Assembly: GCF_039521975.1 (NCBI RefSeq)
Contig: NZ_BAAACZ010000009.1
Coordinates: 248,001-312,000 of the forward strand
Reading direction: 5' to 3'
From: Alkalibacillus silvisoli
GTDB lineage: Bacteria > Bacillota > Bacilli > Bacillales > Alkalibacillaceae
Length of the DNA stretch: 64,000 nucleotides
Part shown: positions 34,530-43,458 of the stretch, one piece after another
Position numbering within the stretch: position 1 is the first letter of the stretch
How the letters are laid out: each line of letters starts with the position of its first letter
Translations under genes and position numbers: made by a program
The notes under the pieces: model-generated
What the model was told of the DNA's origin: nothing
Databases searched by the model: none
What the model saw: only the letters and a program-made list of their open reading frames with translations

Positions 34530-36662
34530 TTGAATAAAAATAAAAATAAATCACATTTACCTCTTCGCTTAAATTTATTATTTTTCTTGATCTTTTTATT
34601 GTTTTCGATGCTAATTTTACAACTTGGTGTCGTTCAAATATTATACGGACAAGATGCTCAAGAGGAAATTGACCGAACAGAACAAGACACATCTCAAACA
34701 CCTGTTCCTAGAGGGAGGATGTTTGATAGAACTGGTGAGTTAATTGTTGATAATGAACCTGTATTAGCTATTACTTACACACCACCTAAGCATGTACAAC
34801 CTGAAGATAATTTAGAAACTGCAGAAAAATTGGTGGATTATATAGACTTAGACTCAGGTTCAGTTACACAAAGAAATATGGAAGACTATTGGATTTTGAA
34901 AAACTTTGATGAGGCATATGAACGCCTAACTCCTGATGAAAATGAATTAAATGATACAGAGCAGTATTATGCTGTTTTAGACCATATTACAGATGATGAT
35001 TTAGATGAAATTACAGATGAAGAAGTTGATGTCATTGCCATCTTTAGCGAGCTTAACCAGGCGAGTGAATTAACACCACATATTATAAAACGAGAAGAAG
35101 TATCAAATGAAGAGTATGCGATTATTGCTGAGAATCTAAATAAATTTCCAGGGATTAATGTAACGACTGATTGGGATCGGAGCTATTTGTTTAATAATAC
35201 ATTTAGAAACTTTTTAGGTGGGATTACCACTGCCACTCAAGGGATTCCAAGTGATGAGCTGGACTACTTCATGACTCGTAATTATAGCCGTAATGACCGC
35301 GTTGGACGTAATGGCTTAGAAGATGAATATGAGCTGTATTTATCTGGTCAAAAGGAAGTTCGCGAGCACATTACAGATTCAAGTGGAAACGTTATTAGTA
35401 GCGAGGTAATTCGTGAAGGTGAGCGAGGAAAAGATCTGGTTCTTACTGTTGATATGGAGTTACAGCAACGTTTAGATGAAATCGTAGGGGAAGAATTAGC
35501 AGAAGCAATCGAAGAACAGCCATATGAAAATCAATATATGAATGAGGCATTAGCAGTTTTAATGGATCCGAATACTGGAGAAATATTAGCGATGTCTGGT
35601 CAAACTTATGATCGTGATGCAGATGATGAAAGTGAACGATTAATTGATGAGTCATATCGAGCTATTTATGACGCTCACATGCCTGGATCAGTCATCAAGG
35701 GCGCAACTGTGTTAGCTGGTTTTGATGCTGGTGTTATTTCACCAGGTGAGGTAATTCAAGATAGAACGATCCAATTACCGAGAACAGAACAAGGTGATTC
35801 TACGTTTAGTTCACATAATACGTTAGGGAGTATGGATGATATCGGTGCACTACGTGAATCATCGAACGTTTATATGGGCTTTATTGCGTTACGAATGAAT
35901 GGCGAAACAAGGCATCAGTATGATTTTAGAGGTACAACGATGGTCCAAAGTCAACAAGCTTATCGAGATTTACAAAACTACTACAAACAATTCGGTTTAG
36001 GCGTTGAAACGGGAATTGATTTACCTTATGAATCGAGCGGATATGAAGGGCCGAATGATAGCCCAAGTCCAGGTTTACAAATGCAATATGCGATTGGACA
36101 GTTCCACTCATATACAACATTACAGTTAGGCCAATACGTATCAACGATTGCTAATGGTGGATATCGAATTGCTCCTTCTATTGTCCGGCAACTCCATAGC
36201 TCTGGTGATACGAGTGGGTTAGGGCCATTGTACTCATCTACTGAACCGAAAGTTTTAAATCGAATTAATATGGAAGATCGTTATTTAGAGCGTGTACAAG
36301 AAGGATTTAGGCAAGCGTTTCAGTCTAGTGGCGGTACTGGAAGAAGCTACTTTGGTGATAAAGATTATGACCCTGCAGGAAAAACAGGTACTGCTGAAAC
36401 GGATTTATTTGAAGATGGAGAAAAGATTGCAGAGGTTAACAATATTAATCTAGTCGGGTATGCCCCTTTTGATAACCCAGAAGTCGCGTTTGCAGTTGTC
36501 GTTCCACATACGGGTAAGAATTCGAATCATTCAACAAACTTAAGAATTGGAGAGCGTGCATTAGATGCTTATTTTGAGCTTCAAGAAGAACGACAAGGGA
36601 CTGCTGAGGAAGAATTAGAAGATCAAATTGAAGATGGTGAAGAGGAACAAGAGGAGAATTAA
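34530..36662 (+). CDS. pbpA: Penicillin-binding protein 2-type transpeptidase PbpA
   Basis: A 710-residue class B PBP (716 in B. subtilis PbpA). N-terminal membrane helix at about residues 12-35, a dimerisation domain, then the transpeptidase with SxxK at Ser387-Lys390 (GSVIKGA), SxN at Ser444-Asn446 and KTG at 618. It cross-links peptidoglycan during elongation. The start is TTG at 34530 behind GGGGAGGAG. The C-terminal 20 residues are almost entirely acidic, an unusual tail outside the catalytic domain. Confidence 0.95.
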   Translation: MNKNKNKSHLPLRLNLLFFLIFLLFSMLILQLGVVQILYGQDAQEEIDRTEQDTSQTPVPRGRMFDRTGELIVDNEPVLAITYTPPKHVQPEDNLETAEKLVDYIDLDSGSVTQRNMEDYWILKNFDEAYERLTPDENELNDTEQYYAVLDHITDDDLDEITDEEVDVIAIFSELNQASELTPHIIKREEVSNEEYAIIAENLNKFPGINVTTDWDRSYLFNNTFRNFLGGITTATQGIPSDELDYFMTRNYSRNDRVGRNGLEDEYELYLSGQKEVREHITDSSGNVISSEVIREGERGKDLVLTVDMELQQRLDEIVGEELAEAIEEQPYENQYMNEALAVLMDPNTGEILAMSGQTYDRDADDESERLIDESYRAIYDAHMPGSVIKGATVLAGFDAGVISPGEVIQDRTIQLPRTEQGDSTFSSHNTLGSMDDIGALRESSNVYMGFIALRMNGETRHQYDFRGTTMVQSQQAYRDLQNYYKQFGLGVETGIDLPYESSGYEGPNDSPSPGLQMQYAIGQFHSYTTLQLGQYVSTIANGGYRIAPSIVRQLHSSGDTSGLGPLYSSTEPKVLNRINMEDRYLERVQEGFRQAFQSSGGTGRSYFGDKDYDPAGKTGTAETDLFEDGEKIAEVNNINLVGYAPFDNPEVAFAVVVPHTGKNSNHSTNLRIGERALDAYFELQEERQGTAEEELEDQIEDGEEEQEEN

Positions 36663-36688
36663 GACACTGTAAATGAATAATATATGTA

Positions 36689-36730
36689 AACCAGTCGGGG
36701 TTGATTTTAAGCCTCGACTGGTTTTATTTA
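36689..36730 (+). terminator. Terminator after pbpA
   Basis: AACCAGTCGGGG (36689-36700) pairs with CCTCGACTGGTT (36712-36723, one G-T pair) followed by TTATTTA. Confidence 0.85.
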
Positions 36731-36758
36731 GGCTCTAAAAAACATGATCGTAGCCAAA

Positions 36759-37325
36759 CTAAAAACATTGGTATATTTGTTTATCCGAAATAATATAATC
36801 AACAGGGATATCATAGTCATCGTAAGGAATTGACCTAACAATTTGTTCTTCCATAGCAATGGATAGTTTAGTGTTCGGATAGTTTGTTAAGTAACGATCA
36901 TAATAACCACCACCATACCCAATACGAAACCCACTATGGTCAAATAACAAACCAGGAACGATCATTAAGTTAATTTGAGAGGGTTCAACCAAATAATCAT
37001 CTCTTTCTTTTGGTTCATATAAGTCAAGATACACATTTTCTAGTTCTAAATCGTTTGTGAACTTAAAAAACTTCATGAGATGACCTTCATGAGGGTAACA
37101 CTTCGGAATGACGACTTCTTTTCCTTCTTTCCATGCTTGTTTAATAATTGGGTGAGTATCAAGTTCGATTTGTCTAGAAATTGTTATGGCAATTGTTTGA
37201 GACTTGTTCCAAAAATCTGTCTTAAACAAAGTGCTACTGATCGCTTTAGCTGCTTGTTCTTTATGCTCTATACTTATGTGATTCAATAAGCGTTTACTTA
37301 AAGTCCTAAACGAATGTTTGTACAT
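36759..37325 (-). CDS. yqgN: 5-formyltetrahydrofolate cyclo-ligase YqgN
   Basis: A 188-residue protein with the family ATP/substrate motifs VPGLLFDHSGFRIGYGGGYYDRYL. It converts 5-formyl-THF to 5,10-methenyl-THF. The ATG at 37325 is chosen because AGGAG lies 7 bases upstream; the open frame extends 17 residues further without such a site. Confidence 0.93.
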   Translation of the reverse strand: MYKHSFRTLSKRLLNHISIEHKEQAAKAISSTLFKTDFWNKSQTIAITISRQIELDTHPIIKQAWKEGKEVVIPKCYPHEGHLMKFFKFTNDLELENVYLDLYEPKERDDYLVEPSQINLMIVPGLLFDHSGFRIGYGGGYYDRYLTNYPNTKLSIAMEEQIVRSIPYDDYDIPVDYIISDKQIYQCF

Positions 37326-37439
37326 ATAAAATCTCCTAAAAGAATGATTTATTGAACAATTATAATTAAGGGTCATTTTACCTGTGGTATAACTTATCAG
37401 TATGGTGAAAAAATATTAAGCCGTTAAAATAGGGTGTTG

Positions 37440-37575
37440 TTCCAGTAAAGAGTTTGTCTATTAAAACTTGGGTTTTAGTAGTATTGTGATGATTGAAGTT
37501 GGCAGCTTCTATTACTTAAAAAAGTAAAAGCTAAAAAGAGATTCACAATATCAACAACAGACATTAACATAACCA
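37440..37575 (+). repeat. Second degenerate copy of the interspersed repeat
   Basis: The end of this non-coding stretch (37540-37569) matches 9430-9459 in 26 of 30 positions. The rest carries a weak hairpin (AGCTTCTATTACTT with AAGTAAAAGCT) but no further clear similarity by eye. Confidence 0.4.
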
Positions 37576-37579
37576 AATA

Positions 37580-37610
37580 TAAAGAAAAACAGCAGGGAGT
37601 CCCTACTGTT
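37580..37610 (-). terminator. Terminator after rpmG
   Basis: AACAGCAGGG and CCCTACTGTT pair with one mismatch. On the minus strand the hairpin begins right after the stop codon and ends in TTTTTCTTT. Confidence 0.8.
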
Positions 37611-37760
37611 TTACTTCGTTTCACGGTGTAACGTATGACGACCTAATCTTGAAGAGTATTTTTTCAACTCTAAACGGTCAGGGTTCGTACGTTTATTTTT
37701 AGTTGAGATATAATTACGATCACCAGTCTCAGTGCAAGCTAGTGTGATTTGTACACGCAT
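37611..37760 (-). CDS. rpmG: 50S ribosomal protein L33, cysteine-poor form
   Basis: A 49-residue protein (MRVQITLACTETGDRNYIST and onward to LHRETK) too short for most gene lists but with a strong GGAGGG site and its own terminator. The position matches rpmGA of B. subtilis, which has four zinc Cys residues at 9, 12, 36 and 39. Here only Cys9 remains; 12, 36 and 39 are Thr, Ser and Leu. It is therefore a zinc-independent L33. Confidence 0.95.
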   Translation of the reverse strand: MRVQITLACTETGDRNYISTKNKRTNPDRLELKKYSSRLGRHTLHRETK

Positions 37761-37929
37761 GCTAATTCCCTCCGTTTCTACATATCTTTCAATTTGACTT
37801 AATTATCATACCAAAATTGACACAAACTTTCAACCTTCTATAAAAGCGGATTTACAATAAACTAATTTCTCTTCTTTTAAATAAAATGATAAAATATAGC
37901 TATGAAATGAAAAAGTAAGGGTGAAGATT

Positions 37930-38337
37930 ATGATTTATGTATTATTAACATTATTAGTTACAAGTATAGTTTTGCTCGTTATTTCTTTTTTTATGAGTAA
38001 TCGCTTTAATGAACTTGAACAGGAAATCGAGCAATTATCAATGTCACAAATACAAGAACAATATGTGATTAAAAATAAATTAAAAGTGCTAGAAGAAGAG
38101 CTTCTAACGGATACTTTAGACTTAAGTGTAAGTAGTGATTTATCAACCCCAGGTCATACTGATACTCATCCAACTCAGTATAAAGGCAATCGAAAAGAGC
38201 CAGCTGTTGTTGTAAAGGTTAAGGAACTATATGAACAAGGTTATAGCGATCAAGAAATAGAATCACAAACTGGACTAAGTCAAAACGATATTAAGGTGAT
38301 TATCCAACAAAAGACTAACAACGAGGCATTTGCTTAA
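37930..38337 (+). CDS. Membrane-anchored protein with coiled coil and helix-turn-helix-like tail
   Basis: A 135-residue protein with one N-terminal membrane helix (residues 2-25), a coiled-coil segment (FNELEQEIEQLSMSQIQEQY), a Thr/Ser-rich linker and a C-terminal helix pair (VKELYEQGYSDQEIESQTGL). This layout resembles SwrB/DUF6115-type proteins, but it is not in a flagellar operon and I do not assign the function. The ATG at 37930 is preferred over GTG 37921 because of spacing to AAGGG. Confidence 0.72.
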   Translation: MIYVLLTLLVTSIVLLVISFFMSNRFNELEQEIEQLSMSQIQEQYVIKNKLKVLEEELLTDTLDLSVSSDLSTPGHTDTHPTQYKGNRKEPAVVVKVKELYEQGYSDQEIESQTGLSQNDIKVIIQQKTNNEAFA

Positions 38338-38369
38338 GCTATGTAGAAGAAAGGAACGGTTTGTGAAAT

Positions 38370-38867
38370 ATGAGACCCATCGTCATGTCATTTTCATTAG
38401 GGATTTTATTAACAACACTTATTGTCGGTGTTACTTATTTTTTTGAAAGTCATGAGCAGCACTCTTCTTTTGAAGTCGATACAGAGCATCTTGAGTTCAC
38501 TGAGGAACAAGCAAGGGAATTAATCGAAAGCTCTGAGAAAGTTATGGTAACTGAAGAGGAATTGAACCAATATAAAGATTATGAACAAGAAAATATAAGT
38601 TTAAAAGAACAGATCAAACAATATGAGGATGAATTAGAAAATCAAGAAGGTCAAATAGGTCATGATATTTTTACACTTGAAATAGAAAGTGGGATGAGCA
38701 CTCGAAATATTGCAGACTTACTAAAAGAAGAAAATATTATTGAAGATGCTACAGAATTTGTAGAGTTTTTAACAGAAAATGATTATAGTCGTCAAATACA
38801 AGTCGGACAATATGTTGTTACATCAGCCATGAGTGATCAACAAATAGCTATTACGATTACCAATTAA
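38370..38867 (+). CDS. MltG/YceG-like N-terminal domain protein without catalytic domain
   Basis: A 165-residue protein: membrane helix (residues 5-25), acidic helical linker including a predicted coiled coil (residues 65-95), then a LysM-like MltG/YceG subdomain (FTLEIESGMSTRNIADLLKE, then QIQVGQYVVTSAMSDQQI). Full MltG transglycosylases continue with a catalytic domain that is missing here, so this is a free-standing module. Similar short proteins occur in Bacillaceae, to my recollection. It may bind glycan or regulate cell-wall enzymes; this is inference. Confidence 0.75.
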   Translation: MRPIVMSFSLGILLTTLIVGVTYFFESHEQHSSFEVDTEHLEFTEEQARELIESSEKVMVTEEELNQYKDYEQENISLKEQIKQYEDELENQEGQIGHDIFTLEIESGMSTRNIADLLKEENIIEDATEFVEFLTENDYSRQIQVGQYVVTSAMSDQQIAITITN

Positions 38868-38887
38868 AAGAGAAAGGGGGGAGTGGT

Positions 38888-40435
38888 TTGTATATAAGTG
38901 AGAAATATACCATGTTGAAAGTGATTGATCATTTGATTAATCAAAAATTTGAAGTTCGTTATATTTCTAATGACCGAGATTTATACATTTTAGAGAAATA
39001 TGAAAATCAAACAAGTCATGTCATTTTATTAAACCAAAAGCAATTTGATTGGGCTAATCACTTAAAAAGAGATATAAATAACAAGGTCGATTTTTTATTT
39101 AAGAAAGTAAGAATGCTACGTGGTCGTAAAGTTCATTATCATATCACTTATTTTGCGGACTTACCCCCCGTAGATTATTGGGAAGAAGTAAGAACAACGA
39201 ACCAAGTAAAAGATCGTAAAAATAAGCATTTAACAGTATATTATTTTAATCAGGGTGATAAAAATGATGAATTAGAGCGGCTTAAGAAAAACACAGAGCA
39301 AGAAGCTACATTTCATCAGAACCTTGAATTACAGCCTTACTCTGAAGAATTAGATCGCCAAACAATCTATTTGGAGCAGAAGATTGTTGGTTATCATAAA
39401 GCAAAGGAAAGAGAGTTCAAGGAAGTATTCTTTTTCGGAAAAACAAAATTGACATACTTTCTGATCATGATAAATTTATTAGTATTTGCCTTAATTGAAT
39501 TAAATGGAAGCAGTACAGATACATTTCACCTTATAGATTGGGGAGCTAAATTTAACCCTGCTATAAAAGACGGTGAATGGTGGCGTATTTTATCCTCGAT
39601 GTTTTTACATATTGGTGGATTGCATTTATTTATGAACATGTTAGCTTTATATTTTTTAGGTGAAGTGGCTGAGAAGATTTACGGTACGAAACGTTTTTTG
39701 TTTATTTACCTTTTAGCAGGCATTTTTGGAGGGTTAGCAAGCTTTGCTACCAATGATGCCGTTGCAGCTGGTGCATCAGGTGCTATTTTCGGTTTGTTTG
39801 GTGCCTTATTATTTTTCGGGTTAAATTATCGAGAGTTGTTCTTTAAAACAATGGGAACCAGCTTATTAATCATAGTTGGAATAAATATTGTATTTGGATT
39901 TACAGTTCCCCAGATTGATAATGGGGCTCACTTAGGTGGTTTAATTGGAGGTTTTCTTGCTGCACAAATTGTTCAGCTTCCTCATAAAAAAGGAAGAGTT
40001 AAACCATTAATAGCCACTATATTGTTTGTATTGTTAACTTTAACGATGAGCGTTTATGGTGTTAATCATGCTGAAACATCTGATGATCCACAGGCATTAG
40101 CGCTCATTGCACAAAAGCATATAAATGATGGTGAATATGAACGGGTGATAAATCAATTGTCTTCTTCCTTAGATGATGGTAGCGAGCATGAATACTTATA
40201 TTTTTATCGTTCAGTAGCCTACATTGAGATGGGTGAATTGTCTAAGGCTGAAAAAGATCTACATCAAGCCATTACCTTGAATGAAAGATTTTCTGAAGCC
40301 TACTATAATCTAGGTGTCTTATACGAACAAAGAGGAGAAAGAAACCAAGCGCTTGAGTATGTTGAACGTGCAATGGAATTAAGTTCTAATCAAGAACAAT
40401 ATATTGACTTTTACAATGAACTAACGGATTTTTAG
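38888..40435 (+). CDS. gluP: Rhomboid intramembrane serine protease GluP (YqgP)
   Basis: A 515-residue protein with a soluble N-terminal domain (about 175 residues), six to seven membrane helices of a rhomboid domain, and C-terminal TPR repeats (residues about 405-510). The catalytic Ser297 lies in GASGAIFGLFG and His348 in NGAHLGGLIGG. GluP cleaves membrane proteins inside the bilayer and in B. subtilis also helps degrade a magnesium transporter. The start is TTG 38888 behind GGGGGGAG. Confidence 0.95.
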   Translation: MYISEKYTMLKVIDHLINQKFEVRYISNDRDLYILEKYENQTSHVILLNQKQFDWANHLKRDINNKVDFLFKKVRMLRGRKVHYHITYFADLPPVDYWEEVRTTNQVKDRKNKHLTVYYFNQGDKNDELERLKKNTEQEATFHQNLELQPYSEELDRQTIYLEQKIVGYHKAKEREFKEVFFFGKTKLTYFLIMINLLVFALIELNGSSTDTFHLIDWGAKFNPAIKDGEWWRILSSMFLHIGGLHLFMNMLALYFLGEVAEKIYGTKRFLFIYLLAGIFGGLASFATNDAVAAGASGAIFGLFGALLFFGLNYRELFFKTMGTSLLIIVGINIVFGFTVPQIDNGAHLGGLIGGFLAAQIVQLPHKKGRVKPLIATILFVLLTLTMSVYGVNHAETSDDPQALALIAQKHINDGEYERVINQLSSSLDDGSEHEYLYFYRSVAYIEMGELSKAEKDLHQAITLNERFSEAYYNLGVLYEQRGERNQALEYVERAMELSSNQEQYIDFYNELTDF

Positions 40436-40448
40436 AAAGGAGAAGCAA

Positions 40449-40634
40449 ATGAACAGCTTCATAGATGTACAAAAACTTCTTAAAAGCTTTGGTGTTTTTG
40501 TATACTTAGGAGACAGAGATTCTGATATACTATTAATGGAAGAAGAGGTTAAAGAATTATACAAAAATAATTTAATCTCAACAGATGAATTTCAAAAAGC
40601 TCTTTTAATTTTGCGAACTGAAAAGAAATCGTAA
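40449..40634 (+). CDS. yqgQ: YqgQ family protein (DUF910)
   Basis: A 61-residue helical protein (FIDVQKLLKSFGVFVYLGD, then EEEVKELYKNNLI) matching YqgQ. It follows gluP by 13 bases behind GAAAGGAG. In B. subtilis glucokinase glcK comes next; it is absent here. Function unknown. Confidence 0.9.
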   Translation: MNSFIDVQKLLKSFGVFVYLGDRDSDILLMEEEVKELYKNNLISTDEFQKALLILRTEKKS

Positions 40635-40767
40635 TAAAAATGTAGTTGTAAGATGTTTGAAATGGTGGTAAAAAGGGTATTGGAATTAATAAGTTTTTTG
40701 AAACGATTCTCTTTATAATTACGTCTAATTTAGGGGAGAGTTTTTTAGGGGAAGTGGAGGGACACTT

Positions 40768-42651
40768 ATGCATCGCGTAAAACAGATTCCGTTGTTTATT
40801 ATTGCGGCGATCTTAGTAGGAATAAAAACTTACATTGTATATAGATTTTATTTTGACTTATCGATTGAGTCAGCTTTTCAGGAAATTATACTAGTTGTAA
40901 ATGCTTTTGCTATTAGTATGTTTATTTTCTCTATTGCTGTATGGTTAAAACCTAAAAGTCAAAAACGCTTTATTATAACGACATCGATCGTTTTATCAGT
41001 CATTATTATGGCTAACTTAATGTACTATCGAAATTTCACTGATTTTGTAACGGTTCCAACTTTATTCCAAGTTAATAATGCTGGAGATTTAGGAACAAGC
41101 GTTGTTTCATTAGTATATTTTTCGGATCTATTGCTATTTTTGGACGTTGCTTTAATTATGACGTTCATGAAATTAAACACATTTAAGCTAGAACAATTCT
41201 CTAGTGTGTTTAGAAGACGAATTATCTCAGTCGCTATGACGGCTGTTGTCATTAACTTAATACTTGCAGAAATTGAAAGGCCAATGTTATTCCAAAGAGG
41301 TTTTGATCGAGAGTATTTAGTTAAGAATGTTGGTTTACCAGTATTTCATGGTTATGATATTGTGATGACCACCTCGACTCAGTCCAAGCGTCTATTTGCT
41401 GATGGGTCTGGAATTGATGAAATCGATGAATATGTTAATGAGAATGTTAGAGAAAAGGAAGCCCCTGTAGATTTAACAGGTATTGCAGAAGATCGAAACA
41501 TTATTTACATCGCTGTAGAATCAATGCAAACATTCTTAGTAGACGAAACACTTCATGGTGAAGAAATCATACCATTTATAAATGAATTTAAAGAAGATAG
41601 TTATTACTTTGATAATTTTTATCACCAGACAGGATTAGGTAAAACATCGGACCATGAATTTCTTTTAGACAATAGTTTGTATCCCTTGCCAAATAGTGCA
41701 GCATTTTTTACTCATGCACAAAATGAATATAACTCATTACCAAAAATAATTAAAGAAGAGCTAGATTATAATTCGTATGTTTTCCATGCGAATAACGAGA
41801 GTTTTTGGAACAGAAACGTTATGTATGACTCATTGGGATATGAAGAGTTTTTTGATGTCGAGTCTTATGAGTTTGATGAAAGTGATGAAATTGGTTGGGG
41901 ACTTAATGATAAAGATTTTGTAGATCAAACGGTTGATTTGATAAAGGATTTGGATGAACCATTTTATTCAAAAATGATCACTTTAACTCACCATTTTCCA
42001 TTTGAAATGCCTGAGGAAGAAGCAACAATTGACCAATTTGATTCAGACTCTGTTACACTTAATCAATATTTTCAAACAGCAAGATATACTGATGAAGCAC
42101 TTGAGCAGTTTATCGACCAGTTAAAAGAAGAAGGTATTTATGAAGATTCAATAATTATTATGATGGGTGACCATTACGGTATTAGCTCTTATCATAATGA
42201 TGCAATGGCTCAGTTTTTAGGTGAAGATGAGATTACACCTTATGATGAAGTGAAGTTACAACGTGTACCGATGATTGTTCATATACCAGGTCATGAAGAC
42301 ACAGGTACCATCTCAACACTTTCTGGCCAAATTGATTATAAGCCAACAATGTTAAATATGTTAGGAATAGAAAACCAAAACGATATCATGTTTGGTAATG
42401 ATCTTTTCTCACAAGATCGTAAAGATTTCATTGCATTTAGAGATGGTCGTATTGTAGGCGAAGATTACATTTACGCTTCTGGCAACTGTTATGAAAACTC
42501 TTCAGGTGAAATTATTGAAGAAGCTCATTGTGACACAATGCGCGAACAGGCTGAACAAGAGTTGAATTATTCAGATGAGATCATTTATGGAGATCTTTTT
42601 AGGTTTTATGACTTTGAGCAAGGCGAAATTGCTGATGAAAATGAATCATAA
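40768..42651 (+). CDS. yqgS: Lipoteichoic acid synthase-like enzyme YqgS
   Basis: A 627-residue protein with five N-terminal membrane helices (residues 1-170) and an extracellular sulfatase-fold domain. The catalytic Thr293 lies in GLGKTSDHEF. MGDHYGI near residue 468 and LTHHFPFE carry metal ligands. It belongs to the LtaS group, which transfers glycerol-phosphate units to lipoteichoic acid or its primer. The C-terminal extension of about 60 acidic residues is not part of the catalytic core. Confidence 0.93.
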   Translation: MHRVKQIPLFIIAAILVGIKTYIVYRFYFDLSIESAFQEIILVVNAFAISMFIFSIAVWLKPKSQKRFIITTSIVLSVIIMANLMYYRNFTDFVTVPTLFQVNNAGDLGTSVVSLVYFSDLLLFLDVALIMTFMKLNTFKLEQFSSVFRRRIISVAMTAVVINLILAEIERPMLFQRGFDREYLVKNVGLPVFHGYDIVMTTSTQSKRLFADGSGIDEIDEYVNENVREKEAPVDLTGIAEDRNIIYIAVESMQTFLVDETLHGEEIIPFINEFKEDSYYFDNFYHQTGLGKTSDHEFLLDNSLYPLPNSAAFFTHAQNEYNSLPKIIKEELDYNSYVFHANNESFWNRNVMYDSLGYEEFFDVESYEFDESDEIGWGLNDKDFVDQTVDLIKDLDEPFYSKMITLTHHFPFEMPEEEATIDQFDSDSVTLNQYFQTARYTDEALEQFIDQLKEEGIYEDSIIIMMGDHYGISSYHNDAMAQFLGEDEITPYDEVKLQRVPMIVHIPGHEDTGTISTLSGQIDYKPTMLNMLGIENQNDIMFGNDLFSQDRKDFIAFRDGRIVGEDYIYASGNCYENSSGEIIEEAHCDTMREQAEQELNYSDEIIYGDLFRFYDFEQGEIADENES

Positions 42652-42659
42652 TATAAAAT

Positions 42660-42696
42660 TGACCCACTCTATTATTTGAGTGGGTCAGTTTTTTTT
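42660..42696 (+). terminator. Terminator after yqgS
   Basis: TGACCCACTC (42660-42669) pairs with GAGTGGGTCA (42678-42687), then G and eight T. Confidence 0.92.
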
Positions 42697-42738
42697 AGTA
42701 TTGTTATGTTTATAAGTAGCTTTTAGTAGGTGAACTGA

Positions 42739-43440
42739 ATGACTAATCATATATTTCAATTTAATCAAGTGAATCGTTTAATCTTAAAAGATGTGAATTT
42801 TAAGGTTAATGAAGGGGAACGTTTAATCATATTTGGCCCATCAGGGTCAGGGAAATCGACATTGTTACATCTGTTTAATCGTATGGATGATCCAGATCAA
42901 GGTGAAATATATTTTCAACAACAATTGATTAATGATTATGATATTCCTCAATTAAGAAAGAAAGTGGGGCTTGTTTTACAACAACCCCATTTATTTCCAG
43001 AAACGGTATTAGATAATTTAAAGTTTGGTCCAAGTATGTTTGATGAATGGGAAGAAGAGAGGGCTTATCAGCTGTTGAATTATGTTAATTTGCCAAAAGA
43101 GTACTTAACTAAACCTGTAGAAGAACTATCAGGTGGTGAACAACAAAGGGTTTCTTTAGCTCGTACTTTAGCTAATAAACCAGATGTATTATTATTAGAT
43201 GAACCAACAAGTGCTTTAGACGACCGGAATATTGAAGCAATCGAAGAAGATCTCATTAACTTAATTGAACAACACAGTTTAACAGTTGTTATGGTGACAC
43301 ATAGTATGGATCAAGCTAAACGAATAGGGACAAAGGGTTTATTCATTGATGAAGGACAAGTTATAGAATTTGGTGATATTGCTCAATTATTAGAAACACC
43401 CAAAACGGAGGAACTAAAGAACTTTTTACACAAATCATAA
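42739..43440 (+). CDS. fetA: ABC transporter ATP-binding protein, FetA-like
   Basis: A 233-residue ATPase with Walker A GPSGSGKST, the LSGGEQQR signature, and Walker B LLLDEPTSALD. Its permease partner follows at once. The FetA/FetB (YbbL/YbbM) pair exports iron and protects against oxidative stress in E. coli. The assignment depends on the permease family. Confidence 0.85.
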   Translation: MTNHIFQFNQVNRLILKDVNFKVNEGERLIIFGPSGSGKSTLLHLFNRMDDPDQGEIYFQQQLINDYDIPQLRKKVGLVLQQPHLFPETVLDNLKFGPSMFDEWEEERAYQLLNYVNLPKEYLTKPVEELSGGEQQRVSLARTLANKPDVLLLDEPTSALDDRNIEAIEEDLINLIEQHSLTVVMVTHSMDQAKRIGTKGLFIDEGQVIEFGDIAQLLETPKTEELKNFLHKS

Positions 43441-43458
43441 ATTCTTTAGGAGGCCATC

